Shown: positions 33,436 to 43,257 of the stretch, one piece after another
How the letters are laid out: each line of letters opens with the position of its first letter
Numbering within the stretch: position 1 is the stretch's first letter
NCBI RefSeq assembly: GCF_014207705.1
Contig: NZ_JACHIU010000001.1
Span: 868,001 to 932,000 of the forward strand
Source of the DNA: Sphaerisporangium rubeum
Lineage (GTDB): Bacteria; Actinomycetota; Actinomycetes; Streptosporangiales; Streptosporangiaceae
DNA: 64,000 nt
Direction of reading: 5' to 3'
The notes under the pieces: model-generated
Told to the model about the DNA's origin: nothing
Seen by the model: the letters and a program-made list of their open reading frames with translations, nothing else
Database searches by the model: none
Position numbers and translations under genes: made by a program

Positions 33436-35412
33436 TCAGTCGTCCGACGCGGCCGACGGCAGCTTCGCCGAGATCAGGTCCATCACCGAGCTGTCGGCGA
33501 GCGTGGTGACGTCGCCGATGCTGCGGTTCTCCGCCACGTCACGCAGCAGCCGGCGCATGATCTTGCCGGACCGGGTCTTCGGCAGCTCGGGCACCACCAG
33601 GATCTGCCGCGGCTTGGCGATCGGGCCGAGGGCCTTGGCCACGTGGTCCCGCAGCTCCTTGGCGATGTCGGTGCCCTCGTCGGCGCCGCCGCGCAGGATC
33701 GTGAACGCCACGATGGCCTGCCCCGTGATCGGGTCGGTCGCCCCCACCACGGCGGCCTCCGCGACCTTCGGGTGGGACACCAGCGCCGACTCCACCTCTG
33801 TGGTCGAGATGTTGTGACCGGACACCAGCATGACGTCGTCCACCCGGCCGAGCAGCCACAGGTCGCCGTCGTCGTCCTTCTTGGCGCCGTCCCCGGGGAA
33901 GTACATCCCCTCGAACCGCGACCAGTAGGTGTCGGTGTACCGCTTGTCGTCACCCCAGATGCCGCGCAGCATGGACGGCCACGGCTCACGCACGACGAGG
34001 AAGCCGCCGCCGCCGTCCGGCACCGCCTCACCCTGGTCGTCCACCACGTCGGCGACGATCCCCGGCAGCGGCCGCATCGCCGCACCTGGCTTGGCGGCGG
34101 TCACCCCCGGCAGCGGGCTGATCATGATGGCGCCGGTCTCGGTCTGCCACCAGGTGTCCACAACGGGGCAGCGGTCGCCGCCGATGTGCTCGCGGTACCA
34201 GACGTACGCCTCGGGGTTGATCGGCTCACCGACCGAGCCCAGCACCCGCAGGGACGACATGTCGTACTTGGCGGGGATGTCGTCCCCCCACTTCATGAAC
34301 GTCCGGATGGCGGTCGGAGCGGTGTACAGGATGGTCACGCCGTACTTCTGCACGACCTCCCAGAACCGGCCGCGGTGCGGCGTGTCCGGTGTGCCTTCGT
34401 AGATCACGCTCGTGGCGCCGTTGGCCAGCGGGCCGTACACGATGTAGGAGTGGCCGGTGACCCAGCCGATGTCGGCGGTGCACCAGTAGACGTCGGTGTC
34501 CGGCTTGAGGTCGAAGACCGCGTGGTGGGTCCACGCCGTCTGGGTCAGGTAGCCGCCGGTGGTGTGCAGGATGCCCTTCGGCTTACCGGTCGTGCCGCTG
34601 GTGTACAGGATGTACAGCGGGTCCTCGGCGTCGTGCGGCACGGCCTCGTGGCGGTCGCTCTGCCGGTCCACCAGTTCGTGCCACCAGATGTCCTTCTCGG
34701 ACTCGGCGACCTTCTCACCGGTGCGGCGCACCACGAGCACATGCTCGATGCCGGGGCACTCGGCGACCGCCTCGTCCACGGTGGGCTTCAGGGCACTCGG
34801 CGCGCCACGCCGGTAACCGCCGTCGGCCGTGATGACGAGCTTGGCGTCGGCGTCCTTGATGCGGCCGCTCAGCGCGCTCGCCGAGAATCCGCCGAACACC
34901 ACCGAGTGGATCGCGCCGATGCGCGCGCAGGCCAGCATCGCGATCGGCAGCTCGGGGATCATCGGCATGTAGATGGCGACACGGTCACCCTTGCCGACGC
35001 CGAGCTCGGTCAGCGCGTTCGCGGCCTTGCTCACCTCGCGCAGCAGGTCGGAGTACGTCAGCGTGCGGGTGTCGCCGTCCGGCTCACCCTCCCAGTGGTA
35101 CGCCACCTTGTCGCCGAGGCCCGCCTCGACGTGGCGGTCGACGCAGTTGTAGGCGACGTTGAGCGTGCCGCCGACGAACCACTTGGCGAACGGCGCGTTC
35201 CACTCGAGCGCCGTGTCCCAGCGGCGTCCCCAGCTGAGACGCTCGGCCGCGCGTTCCCAGAAACCTATGCGGTCGGCCGCGGCCTCCTCGTAGGCTCCGG
35301 CCGTGACGTTGGCGTCCGACGCCAGCTCGGCGGGAGGCTCGAAACGGCGGTTCTCCTGCAACAGATTCGACAGCGTGTTCTGGGTCTGGCGACCAGGGGT
35401 CTCCGGGGCCAC
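33436..35412 (-). CDS. acs: Acetyl-CoA synthetase
   Basis: 658-residue AMP-forming ligase: acetate + ATP + CoA to acetyl-CoA. P-loop [13 protein letters not shown]5 region [13 protein letters not shown] with the acetate-pocket Trp, A8 [14 protein letters not shown], and catalytic lysine in [12 protein letters not shown], the site of regulatory acetylation. GTG 35412 is selected because AAGGAG lies 7 nt upstream and the protein then begins MAPETPGRQ; the longer frame to 35499 reads Pro/Arg-rich non-family sequence. Full family length. Confidence 0.95.
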   Translation of the reverse strand: MAPETPGRQTQNTLSNLLQENRRFEPPAELASDANVTAGAYEEAAADRIGFWERAAERLSWGRRWDTALEWNAPFAKWFVGGTLNVAYNCVDRHVEAGLGDKVAYHWEGEPDGDTRTLTYSDLLREVSKAANALTELGVGKGDRVAIYMPMIPELPIAMLACARIGAIHSVVFGGFSASALSGRIKDADAKLVITADGGYRRGAPSALKPTVDEAVAECPGIEHVLVVRRTGEKVAESEKDIWWHELVDRQSDRHEAVPHDAEDPLYILYTSGTTGKPKGILHTTGGYLTQTAWTHHAVFDLKPDTDVYWCTADIGWVTGHSYIVYGPLANGATSVIYEGTPDTPHRGRFWEVVQKYGVTILYTAPTAIRTFMKWGDDIPAKYDMSSLRVLGSVGEPINPEAYVWYREHIGGDRCPVVDTWWQTETGAIMISPLPGVTAAKPGAAMRPLPGIVADVVDDQGEAVPDGGGGFLVVREPWPSMLRGIWGDDKRYTDTYWSRFEGMYFPGDGAKKDDDGDLWLLGRVDDVMLVSGHNISTTEVESALVSHPKVAEAAVVGATDPITGQAIVAFTILRGGADEGTDIAKELRDHVAKALGPIAKPRQILVVPELPKTRSGKIMRRLLRDVAENRSIGDVTTLADSSVMDLISAKLPSAASDD

Positions 35413-35892
35413 TACGTACTCCTTCACATGGCCTGGCTGGACTGGTACGGGTCCCACTCCACCAGGCTTCCGGCGGCGGGGACAAGAGGGGGCCGGCACC
35501 GCGAGCGCGGGACCGGACGGTCTGCGGCGATGTTCACAATGGCATTAACAGACAGTCACAAACGCTGCGTATTCGTTGCGGAAATGATATCGGACGAAAA
35601 ATGCGCAGAGAGCAAGTGACCTTTTCACCGGTTCCGTTGAACGGTATGAACCACGCGCCGAACGGGTGCTTGGATTGCCTCCCGGGCCACCCCTCTCTTG
35701 ACCGGCTCGCCGACACCGGCCCCCCCAAGTCTGCACCCCGCCACCCCCGCTCCCTCCACCCTCCCCGCCGAACCCGGCATCCGCTTCCTCCGCCATCGGG
35801 GACACGTCCTCGACCCCCGTCGCCGCGGCGATGCCCCGGCATGGACACCTTCCCGGAGATGGCCGTGTCACCCGCCGGTATGGTCGGGAGGC
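35413..35892. other. Spacer between acs and the Fic-like gene
   Basis: No gene is supported. Two TCACA half-sites (35534-35538 and 35556-35560) spaced 22 bp apart precede acs and could belong to Crp-type sites, but each lacks a good second half. The rest is Pro/Arg-coding-looking GC-rich sequence without ribosome sites. Confidence 0.5.
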
Positions 35893-36693
35893 GTGAACGA
35901 CCCACTGACCGCCGTCGCCGGCCTGCCTGGAGTCGCCGAGGCCGTACAGGACGCTCGTGCGGCCGTGGACCGCCTGTACGGCCACCGTGTGCTGCGCCGC
36001 CGCGGCCCCGAGGTGTCCGCGGAGTCGGCCCTTCGCGGAGCCCGCGCCTCGGCCGCTCTCGAAGGCGCCGACGTGTCGCTGGCCGACCTGCGCGCCGGCG
36101 CCGCGACGGCCCCCGCGGCCCTCGGTGCCCTGCGCGCCTCCGCCGAAGTCGGCAAACTCAGCCCCACCTGGCGTATCGCACCCCGGCAGGCCCTGGCCCG
36201 CCTCCACTCCCTTGCCGCGCTCGACCTCACCACCGACCCGGCCCTGCTCGGCCGTCCCAGAACCACCGACCTCGACCCCGCCGCCGAAGCCGCGACGGCC
36301 CTCCCCCCGGCCCCGTCCCCCCGTACCGCCGCGGCTCGTCTCGCCATGCTGGCCGACCTCGTCGCCACGACCACCTCCACGACCCCCGCACTGGTCCTCG
36401 CCGCCGTCGTCCACGCCGAACTCATGGCGCTCCGCCCCTTCGGCACCGCCGACGGCCTGGTGGCACGCGCCGCCGAACGCCTGACCCTCGTCGAATTCGG
36501 CCTGGACCCCAAGTCACTGATCGCCGTGGAAGTCGGCCACGCCGAGTCCGAACAGGCCTACACCAAGGCCCTGCGCGACTACCTGGAAGGCGGCCCCACC
36601 GGAGTGGCCACCTGGATACGCCACTGCGCCGCCGCCGTAGAACTAGGGGCACGCGAAGCCACCGCCATCTGCGAGGCCCTCCAACGCGGCTGA
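35893..36693 (+). CDS. Fic-domain protein with degenerate catalytic motif
   Basis: 266 residues. The helical Fic fold is suggested by an inhibitory-helix motif (S/T)xxxE(G/N) at 53-58 (SAALEG) and by LRPFGTADGLVAR at 180-192, which sits where HPFxDGNGR belongs. The catalytic His is Arg181, and the Gly/Asn/Arg that bind ATP phosphate are also changed. AMPylation is therefore unlikely. Similar proteins labelled oxidoreductase lie beside acs/tad genes in Streptomyces, as I recall. GTG 35893 is taken as start: TATGGT is 8 nt upstream and GGGAGG immediately precedes it. Confidence 0.75.
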   Translation: MNDPLTAVAGLPGVAEAVQDARAAVDRLYGHRVLRRRGPEVSAESALRGARASAALEGADVSLADLRAGAATAPAALGALRASAEVGKLSPTWRIAPRQALARLHSLAALDLTTDPALLGRPRTTDLDPAAEAATALPPAPSPRTAAARLAMLADLVATTTSTTPALVLAAVVHAELMALRPFGTADGLVARAAERLTLVEFGLDPKSLIAVEVGHAESEQAYTKALRDYLEGGPTGVATWIRHCAAAVELGAREATAICEALQRG

Positions 36694-38059
36694 CCCTTCC
36701 GACCCGCGGCCGGGGCAGGACGGTGACCGGGTGACTGTGGCGGTGCGGCGGCACGTCGCCGCCTGTACCTCTGCCGGATCTTGAGCCTCGCTCTGCTTCG
36801 CCGGCCGACATCAGGACCCCACCTCGTCCACGGCCGTCGCCGTGTCGGATGTCCTTATGCGCGTCTCGCCGCGCCATCGACTGCTGTCGCCGCCGGTCAC
36901 GCCTCGCTTCCCGCAGCCGATCGCGCGTGCGTATCCGGCGGGCTCCGGCATCCGCAGGTCGTCGGACGGGTCAGGCTTGGGGACGGGTCAGGCTGGCGGA
37001 ACTGTCTCCGACATGCGAACGGCGTCCCTGGGACGGGACGCCGCCGCCTGTACGCCGCACCGGGCTACCAAGCGTGCACCTCTATTCGTCGGCACGGGTC
37101 AAGCCCGCCACGACGCGCCTCCCGCGGCTGGTCGCGCGTGGGTACCCGGCAGGCGTACATGGACATTCAGTCCGTGTCTTCTTTCTACGACCGATCCACC
37201 CGGATGTGAACCCCCTACATCGAAACCTTTGCCGACTCCTGCATCACGGATCCCCGCACCATCCCCCCGCCGATACCACTGACCTGCGCCGACGGCTCGC
37301 AAGGATCGCCTGGCGACAGCCAACGCCACCAGAGGCCTTCAGTCGCCGTCCCCAGTCACAGCTCATCCCGGACCTGGACCCGGCATCTCTCGGTCATGGC
37401 GGACCGACGCGCCGTGATCAGGACCCGCCGGTGACACCGGTCGATCCTCCTGAGTGCGCCGAACCGAGTCCGCCTCAACCCGGCAGCCGTCCATGTTCCC
37501 GTTCATGGGGCCGTCGCCGGAGGCCCGGCCGCGCCTGGTCGTGAAAACTTCGCGGCCGGACCCCACCGGACATGCCGACCTGGTGACTCACGGCCGCACA
37601 GTCCGGCGCTGTCCCCGATCTGCGCCGATGATCTAGCTCTCAGCGGTCCCTCGTCCCAAATCGGCCACCTGCCGCCGGGACGCGGTTCATCGCCGACGCA
37701 TTCCTTCAGCCATATCGGCCCGGCGTAGGGTGACCAGATTCAGCGGCGATGGTCCGACCCCTCTGACCTGCATCGACATCCGGCATGTGTCGGATCCTCC
37801 GCCTCACGGAGCCCTTGCCGCCGTCCCAGCCGCCGCCGGAAGCCGTCCCGGCCGCCGTCTCATAGTGAATAGCTCTACTAGGCACCTCTCGGTCATACCG
37901 GGCCCGTCCCCGCCATCACTCCGGAGGAACGGAGCCGTTCCGTCCTGTTTCGGGCACTTCCAGTAGCCGCACCGCTACGGCAGAAAAAAACCCCTGAAAA
38001 TCAGAGATTGCTTCTCGACGAAAGTTCAGTTCATCGGGCACCATACGTTGGTGTCCACC
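36694..38059. other. Long spacer without supported gene
   Basis: About 1.4 kb between the Fic-like gene and the 6C RNA. Frames are open only because of high GC and none shows family motifs, ribosome sites or coding-type third-position bias. There are weak internal duplications: GACGGGTCAGGCT occurs twice near 36965-36995, and CTCTCGGTCAT occurs near 37387 and 37887. It may be decayed coding sequence. Confidence 0.5.
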
Positions 38060-38089
38060 TGACTGAGGCGCCGGTGTACGGGTAATGAT
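38060..38089 (+). promoter_or_regulatory. Promoter of the 6C RNA
   Basis: TGACTG (38060-38065) and TAATGAT (38083-38089) with 17 bp spacing, placing transcription start near 38096. Confidence 0.6.
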
Positions 38090-38095
38090 TTTGCC

Positions 38096-38208
38096 CTAAC
38101 TTGCCGCCCTCGCTGAAAGCTTTCTTCGGAAACGGGCCGGCTCTACCCCCCCGGAGCCGGACCGTAAGGCGACCCCCGCTCTCCCCCCCGGCGGGGGTCG
38201 CCCTTTTT
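38096..38208 (+). ncRNA. 6C small RNA
   Basis: Two consecutive hairpins, each with a loop of seven cytosines: stem 38137-38143 with 38154-38160, and stem 38168-38179 with 38191-38202. The second is followed by CTTTTT, so it doubles as an intrinsic terminator. Paired C-rich loops define the actinobacterial 6C RNA (B11/ncRv13660c in M. tuberculosis), and the location just before ssd and the tad genes is the one I recall for it. Mycobacterial 6C acts through its C-rich loops on mRNAs of DNA replication and secretion genes. Confidence 0.88.
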
Positions 38209-38277
38209 CTCCCTTCCCGCCGTCGGGAACCGCACAGCGAGCGTCGCTCTCGCCTGCTCTGGCCGTACACGGTCAAG

Positions 38278-38286
38278 TTATCCACA
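38278..38286 (+). promoter_or_regulatory. DnaA box, perfect TTATCCACA
   Basis: Exact DnaA-box nonamer 51 bp before the ssd start. The surrounding 15-mer AGTTATCCACAGAAC recurs at 43247-43261. Confidence 0.55.
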
Positions 38287-38337
38287 GAACCCCATTCGGC
38301 CGAAGCGGCGACCGCGCCGGCCCGGCACAGTCCCCGC

Positions 38338-39393
38338 ATGACCACCCACCGTCCATTAGTGATCACCGATGACCAGGACCTGCTCGACGACCTCCTGCGG
38401 ATCGCCGCCGCCGCCGGAGTCGAGATCGACGTGGCCCACGCGGCGGCACACGCCAGGCCGTTCTGGACGCATGCACCTCTCGTGGTCGTGGGGGTGGACG
38501 TCGCCGACACGCTGGCCGCCACCTGTCCACCCCCGAGGCAAGGAGTGCTCCTCGTCACCCGCGGCGCCGACGACCCGTCCGTGTGGCGCAGATGCGTCGC
38601 GGTCGGGGCCGTCACCGTCCTCACCCTCCCGGAGGCGGAACGGCGGCTTGTGGAGGAGTTCGCAGAGGCATGCGAGCCGGAGACCCGTTCCGGTGAGACC
38701 GTCTGCGTCGTCGGCGGCCGAGGCGGCTCAGGGGCCAGCGTCCTCGCCACCTGCCTGGCCCTGGTCGCCGCACGCAGGAAGATGCGCACGCTCCTCGTCG
38801 ACGCCGATCCCCTCGGCGGCGGCATCGACGTCCTCCTCGGCGAGGAGCACGCCGTGGGAGCCCGCTGGCCAGGCATCGCCGAGCGCGAGGGCAGGGTCAG
38901 CTACGCAGCGCTTCAAGACGCTCTGCCGACCTTCGGCGACCTGACCGTCCTGTCCGGCCACCGAGGCGCACCGTCCGCCATCCCCCCTGAGGCGATGCGC
39001 GCGGTCCTCGGCGCGGCCCACAGAGGCTGCGACCTCATCGTCGTCGACGTCCCCCGCCACCTCACGCCGGCCGCGGCCGAGGCGCTGTCCCGCGCCGCCG
39101 TGACCCTCCTGCTCGTCCCCTCAGACGTCCGAGGGGTGCTCGCCGCCGCACAGGTCCTCCCGCAGCTCCAGAAACACACCCAGTGCGTCCGCACAGTGAC
39201 CCGTCCGGGCACGCTCACCCCCGACATCATCACCCGCTCACTGGACACCCCTCACCTCGGTTTCCTCCCCGACCAGCGCAACCTCGCCGACCACCTCGAT
39301 CGCGGCCTCGCGCCGCCGCTGACCCCGCAGACCCCGCTGGCCCGTTTCTGCCACGCCTTCCTGACCGGCAGCCTCCCCGAGGAGCCCTCATGA
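38338..39393 (+). CDS. ssd: Ssd/CpaE-like septum-site/pilus localisation ATPase
   Basis: 351 residues. The N terminus resembles a receiver-like domain (about 1-110), then a MinD/CpaE-type ATPase whose Walker A is deviant, GGRGGSGASVLAT, lacking the classical GKT. A DADPLGGGIDVLLG block follows (near 160), then DVPRHLTPAAAEAL. Named after the Rv3660c septum-site-determining relative; in Tad loci the CpaE homologue positions the pilus machine. ATG 38338; the stop overlaps tadA by 4 nt. First protein gene of the tad operon. Confidence 0.85.
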   Translation: MTTHRPLVITDDQDLLDDLLRIAAAAGVEIDVAHAAAHARPFWTHAPLVVVGVDVADTLAATCPPPRQGVLLVTRGADDPSVWRRCVAVGAVTVLTLPEAERRLVEEFAEACEPETRSGETVCVVGGRGGSGASVLATCLALVAARRKMRTLLVDADPLGGGIDVLLGEEHAVGARWPGIAEREGRVSYAALQDALPTFGDLTVLSGHRGAPSAIPPEAMRAVLGAAHRGCDLIVVDVPRHLTPAAAEALSRAAVTLLLVPSDVRGVLAAAQVLPQLQKHTQCVRTVTRPGTLTPDIITRSLDTPHLGFLPDQRNLADHLDRGLAPPLTPQTPLARFCHAFLTGSLPEEPS

Positions 39394-40544
39394 GACGTGC
39401 CACAGTGCCGGTGGAGCTCGTGGAGGCCGTACGTCTCCGCCTGGCGAGAGAGGGCGGCGAGCCGACCGCCGCACAGGTCGCGGCGGCCCTTCGTGCCGAG
39501 CAGGCGGTCCTCGGCGACGCGGAGATCCTCGCGGTGGCCCGCGCGCTGAGAGCCGACCTCATCGGAGCGGGCCCCCTGGAGCCCCTGCTCGCCGAGCCCG
39601 AGGTCACCGACGTCCTGGTGAACGGCCCCCGTGACGTGTGGGTCGACGACGGGCTCGGTCTCAGACGCACCCCGGTGACCTTCGCGGACGACGGTGAGGT
39701 GCGCCGCCTGGCCCAGCGCCTGGCCGGCGCCGCGGGCCGCCGCCTCGACGACGCCAGCCCGTACGTCGACGCACGCCTGTCCGGCGGCGTGCGCCTCCAC
39801 GCCATCCTGCCTCCCATAGCCCCGGACGGCACCTGCCTGTCCCTGCGTCTGCCTCCCCGCCAGTCCTTCACCCTGGAAGACCTGGTCCCCGGCCCAGGCG
39901 CCGCCGCACTGAGAGCCGTGGTCACGTCCCGCATGGCCTTCCTGGTGACCGGCGGCACCGGCACGGGAAAAACGACCCTGTTGTCCGCACTCCTCTCCGC
40001 CGCCGACCCGAGAGAACGCCTGATCCTCGTCGAGGACTCCGCCGAGCTGCGTCCCGTCCACCCTCACGTGGTCCGCCTGGAGACCAGACCCCCCAACCTG
40101 GAAGGGGCCGGAGCCGTCACCCTCCGCGACCTGGTCCGCCAAGCCCTCCGCATGCGTCCCGACCGCCTGGTCGTAGGCGAGGTCCGAGGCGAGGAGGTCA
40201 CCGACCTCCTGAGCGCCATGAACACCGGCCACGACGGCGGCTGCGGCACCCTGCACGCCAACACCCCCGAAGACGTCCCCGCACGCCTGGAAGCCCTCGC
40301 CGGCCCCGCCGGCCTCCCCAGAATGGCCGTGCACAGCCAGATCGCCGCGGCCCTGGACGCCGTGATCCACATGACCCGGACCCCCACCGGCGGCCCTCGC
40401 CGCCTCTCCCAGATCTGCCTGCTGCGACGCCACCCCTCCGGCCTGGTCGAACCCATCCCCGCCTTGACCTTCCCACCCCAAGGCTCTCCCGTCCCGGGCC
40501 CCGCTCACGACGCCTTCCACACGCGTCTGACCAGACACCCATGA
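39390..40544 (+). CDS. tadA: TadA/CpaF-family secretion ATPase
   Basis: 384-residue type II/IV secretion hexameric ATPase powering Flp-type pilus assembly. Motifs: Walker [14 protein letters not shown] (near 188), Asp box [12 protein letters not shown], Walker [15 protein letters not shown], and His box [15 protein letters not shown]. It is shorter than Gram-negative TadA at the N terminus, as usual in actinobacteria. Start ATG overlaps the ssd stop (ATGA). Confidence 0.93.
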   Translation: MRRATVPVELVEAVRLRLAREGGEPTAAQVAAALRAEQAVLGDAEILAVARALRADLIGAGPLEPLLAEPEVTDVLVNGPRDVWVDDGLGLRRTPVTFADDGEVRRLAQRLAGAAGRRLDDASPYVDARLSGGVRLHAILPPIAPDGTCLSLRLPPRQSFTLEDLVPGPGAAALRAVVTSRMAFLVTGGTGTGKTTLLSALLSAADPRERLILVEDSAELRPVHPHVVRLETRPPNLEGAGAVTLRDLVRQALRMRPDRLVVGEVRGEEVTDLLSAMNTGHDGGCGTLHANTPEDVPARLEALAGPAGLPRMAVHSQIAAALDAVIHMTRTPTGGPRRLSQICLLRRHPSGLVEPIPALTFPPQGSPVPGPAHDAFHTRLTRHP

Positions 40545-40689
40545 ATCCCCACAGCCCGCCACACGAGTTGTGCACGGCAAGTGCGGACAGTCCGATTTCG
40601 CGAATGTCCGGCGGAGATGACGGGACACGGGTGACCTGAGTGACGCTTGAGGTTTCTCTATTTATGTCCGGACCGAAAAGGAGGCCAAG

Positions 40690-41478
40690 GTGATCTGGTC
40701 GGCCATGGGGCTCATCGTGGCGGCGACGCTCATGTGGAGTACCGCCGGCGAGGCGGCCGCTCGTCTGCGTGCGCTGAACCGGTCCCGCGACGGCGCCATG
40801 ATCACATCCTCATGGCGTGACCCAGGCGCGCACCTGAGAACGCTCCTGCGCCGCCGACCCGCCGGAAGACGGATCCACGCGCGATGGGAGCAGTTCACCG
40901 GCCGATTCGGCGCCACACGTCGTCGCGCGGCCTGGCAGAAGGCTTCGATCGCCGTGTGCCAGGGCATCGTCGCCGAGCTGGCTGTAGGCCGGCCACCAGG
41001 CGACGCCTTGGCCCGCACGCTGACCGATCTCGACTGCCCCGACCCCGAGCTCCTCCACCCCGTGATCGCCGCCGCTCGCGACGGCGGAGACGTTCCCGCC
41101 GCACTGACCGACGCCGCCGCACCGCACGGCACAGAGGGCCTCCGCCGCCTGGCGGCCTGCTGGCAGGTCGGCCCCACCGTCGGTACCGGCCTCACCGCTC
41201 TCCTGGAGCGCGTGATCGCGGCCCTACGCGACTCCGCGTCCCACAGAGCCGAAGTAGCGTCCCAACTGGCGGCCCCACGAGCCACAGCCCGCCTCCTGGC
41301 CGCACTCCCCGCCTTGGGTCTCCTCCTAGGCACAGCCCTGGGCCTACGTCCCTTCGCCTTCCTGCTCCACACCCCCGCAGGCCTCGCCTGCCTGTCCCTC
41401 GGCGTGACCCTCACAACCGCCGGCCTCACCTGGACCCACCACCTAACTCTCCGCGCGCTGGCCACCGACACCACCTGA
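40690..41478 (+). CDS. tadB: TadB-like type II secretion F-domain membrane protein
   Basis: 262 residues: N-terminal membrane helix (about 3-22), cytoplasmic helical GspF domain (AVCQGIVAELAVGRPPGDALARTL), and two C-terminal helices (about 205-250). GTG 40690 follows AAAGGAGG. The last residues (HHLTLRALATDTT) are encoded by the first unit of the 33-bp tandem repeat that fills the following spacer. Confidence 0.85.
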   Translation: MIWSAMGLIVAATLMWSTAGEAAARLRALNRSRDGAMITSSWRDPGAHLRTLLRRRPAGRRIHARWEQFTGRFGATRRRAAWQKASIAVCQGIVAELAVGRPPGDALARTLTDLDCPDPELLHPVIAAARDGGDVPAALTDAAAPHGTEGLRRLAACWQVGPTVGTGLTALLERVIAALRDSASHRAEVASQLAAPRATARLLAALPALGLLLGTALGLRPFAFLLHTPAGLACLSLGVTLTTAGLTWTHHLTLRALATDTT

Positions 41479-41739
41479 CCCTCCGCGCACACTCCACCGC
41501 GACACCATCCGACCCTCGGCGCGCTGGCCACCAACACCGCCTGACCCTCTGCGCACACTCCTCGGCGACACCATCTGACCCTCGGCGCGCTTTCGACCGA
41601 CTCCGCCTGACCCTCTGCGCACACTCCACCGCGACACCATCTGACCCTAGGCGCGCTGGCCACCGACTCCGCCTGACCCTCTGCGCGCTTTCGACCGACA
41701 CCGTCTGACTCTCCGCGCGCTCTCCACCGACACCGCCTA
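41440..41739. repeat. ~33-bp tandem repeat, nine units
   Basis: Nine contiguous units alternating about 32 and 34 bp, consensus like CGCCTGACCCTCTGCGC followed by ACTCCACCGCGACAC. The first unit is the 3' end of tadB and the last abuts the tadC ribosome site. Units carry TGA in the tadB frame. There are no unique spacers, so it is not CRISPR. Confidence 0.92.
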
Positions 41740-41751
41740 AGGATCTCCCGA

Positions 41752-42633
41752 TTGACCGCCGTAGCCGTTGCCGCAGCCGTCCTGGCCGCTCTGGCCGTCT
41801 GGACCTGGTCGATGCCGACTATCGCTCATACCCGCCTCACCCGCCTGGCCCTCGGCTCTCACAGGGCCGCCTCCTCGCGCGAGGCCGCGGGAAGCGGTGG
41901 TTCCGACGCGGCCCTGATACGCCACGACGCAGCCCCGGTACGTCGAGCGGCCGCGCGGCCGACGACGCGCGGCCATGCGGCTGTTCGCTCGGCGGACGGA
42001 CGTGCTGGTGGCGACGGTGGCGCCTCCACGGCAGGCCGGGGCCGGGAGGTGGCCGTCGTCGCGGGTGCGGTGTTGGTGGGGGCGCTGGTGGTGGGAGGGG
42101 TGCCAGGGGCGGTGGCCGGGGGGTGCGCCGGGCTCGTCAGAGTGGCCATGGCCCGGCGGGGGGAGTCACCGCAGGAAGCGCGGAGGCGAGCACGCGTGCA
42201 GGCGGACCTCCCGTTCGCCCTGGACCTCATGGTCGCGTGCCTGCGCGCCGGACTGCCGGTGGGAGGCGCCGTGGAGGCCGCGGCCAAGGCGGTCGACGGC
42301 CCCGTCGGGACGCTTCTCTCCACAGTCACAGGCAGGCTCAGGCTCGGCGCCGGCCCTGAAGAGGCATGGACGGTCTTACGTGACGACCCGGCCCTGTCGA
42401 GCCTCGCACGGGAGATGATCCGAGCGGCCCTGAGCGGCGCACCTGTGGCCGACGTCCTCACCAGACTCGCCGACGACACCGTCCGCGAGACCCGCGCCGC
42501 ATCCTCGGCCGCCGCACGACGTGCCGGCATCCAGGTGATAGCCCCCCTGGGCCTGTGTTTCCTGCCGGCCTTCGTCTTCCTGGGAATCATCCCGATCGTC
42601 GCCGGACTGGCCACCCAGGCCTTCGGCCATTGA
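41752..42633 (+). CDS. tadC: TadC-like type II secretion F-domain membrane protein
   Basis: 293 residues. First helix 2-20, a Gly/Ala/Arg-rich linker (about 40-95), helices near 100-130, then the GspF domain ADLPFALDLMVACLRAGLP, and a C-terminal helix pair ending GIIPIVAGLATQAFGH. The start is taken as TTG 41752 with AAGGATC upstream; no ATG/GTG gives a better fit. Partner of TadB in the inner-membrane platform. Confidence 0.85.
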   Translation: MTAVAVAAAVLAALAVWTWSMPTIAHTRLTRLALGSHRAASSREAAGSGGSDAALIRHDAAPVRRAAARPTTRGHAAVRSADGRAGGDGGASTAGRGREVAVVAGAVLVGALVVGGVPGAVAGGCAGLVRVAMARRGESPQEARRRARVQADLPFALDLMVACLRAGLPVGGAVEAAAKAVDGPVGTLLSTVTGRLRLGAGPEEAWTVLRDDPALSSLAREMIRAALSGAPVADVLTRLADDTVRETRAASSAAARRAGIQVIAPLGLCFLPAFVFLGIIPIVAGLATQAFGH

Positions 42634-42770
42634 TCCTCCGCCACCACCATCCGTCGCCACCGAACTCGCCTGAGCCTCTCAGTATCCGTCTGAGTCCGTC
42701 TGAAGCTGATTGATCCTGCGCCATCACCGCCCGGCACGGCCCGAGTTCGCCTGAACCTTTCAGCGTCCGT
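42634..42770. repeat. Imperfect ~77-bp direct duplication
   Basis: The stretch starting TGATCCTCCGCCACC near 42632 recurs as TGATCCTGCGCCATC near 42709, both running into CTGAGTCCGTC/CCGAGTCCGTC. Confidence 0.65.
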
Positions 42771-42900
42771 CCGAGTCCGTCCGAGTCCGTCCGAGTCCGT
42801 CCGGGATCGTCCGGGATCGTCCGAGGCCGTCCGAGGCCGTCCGAGGCCGTCCGAGGCCGTCCGAGGCCGTCCGAGGCCGTCCGAGGCCGTCTGAGGTCGT
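42771..42900. repeat. 10-bp tandem repeat, thirteen units
   Basis: Exact 10-bp register: CCGAGTCCGT x3, CCGGGATCGT x2, CCGAGGCCGT x7, CTGAGGTCGT x1. The seven identical copies indicate recent expansion. The remainder of the spacer to 43364 holds two DnaA boxes and no supported gene. Confidence 0.95.
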
Positions 42901-43081
42901 CCAAACGCGCACCCCCGTCATGCTCGCGACCCGACCGGCACGAAGGTGACGGGTTCCCCGCCATGGACGGATTCCTCGCCGGTGGCCGGTCGGGCCCGGG
43001 CCGTCACGGCTCCGACATCCGTGTAGCCGATCACACGCGACTCCGTCACACAGTGGGCCGCCGGCCGGTCGAGAACGTACC

Positions 43082-43090
43082 TGTGGATAA
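43082..43090 (-). promoter_or_regulatory. DnaA box, perfect (reverse)
   Basis: TGTGGATAA on the + strand, i.e. TTATCCACA on the minus strand, 159 bp before a second, oppositely oriented box. Confidence 0.5.
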
Positions 43091-43248
43091 GTGGGCCGGG
43101 TGTGGACATCGACCCCGGCCCGCACCCGCATGAGTTGAGCCTCAACGCCGCGAAATGTCGGTCCGTGCAAGCCATGTCCGGTAAGGGGTCGGTCGAACTA
43201 CGGCTCGGCCTGAGGACAGGAATGGGCTGGTCGCACGGGCTCGACGAG

Positions 43249-43257
43249 TTATCCACA
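43249..43257 (+). promoter_or_regulatory. DnaA box, perfect TTATCCACA
   Basis: Within AGTTATCCACAGAAC, identical to the 15-mer before ssd. It lies 108 bp ahead of the pilin-like gene. Confidence 0.55.

Noticed and set aside
35534-35560. Pair of Crp sites controlling acs
   Set aside because: Only TCACA half-sites; the partner halves do not match TGTGA, so no confident site.
41440-41739. CRISPR-like array
   Set aside because: Units are contiguous without unique spacers and no cas genes are present; it is a simple tandem repeat.
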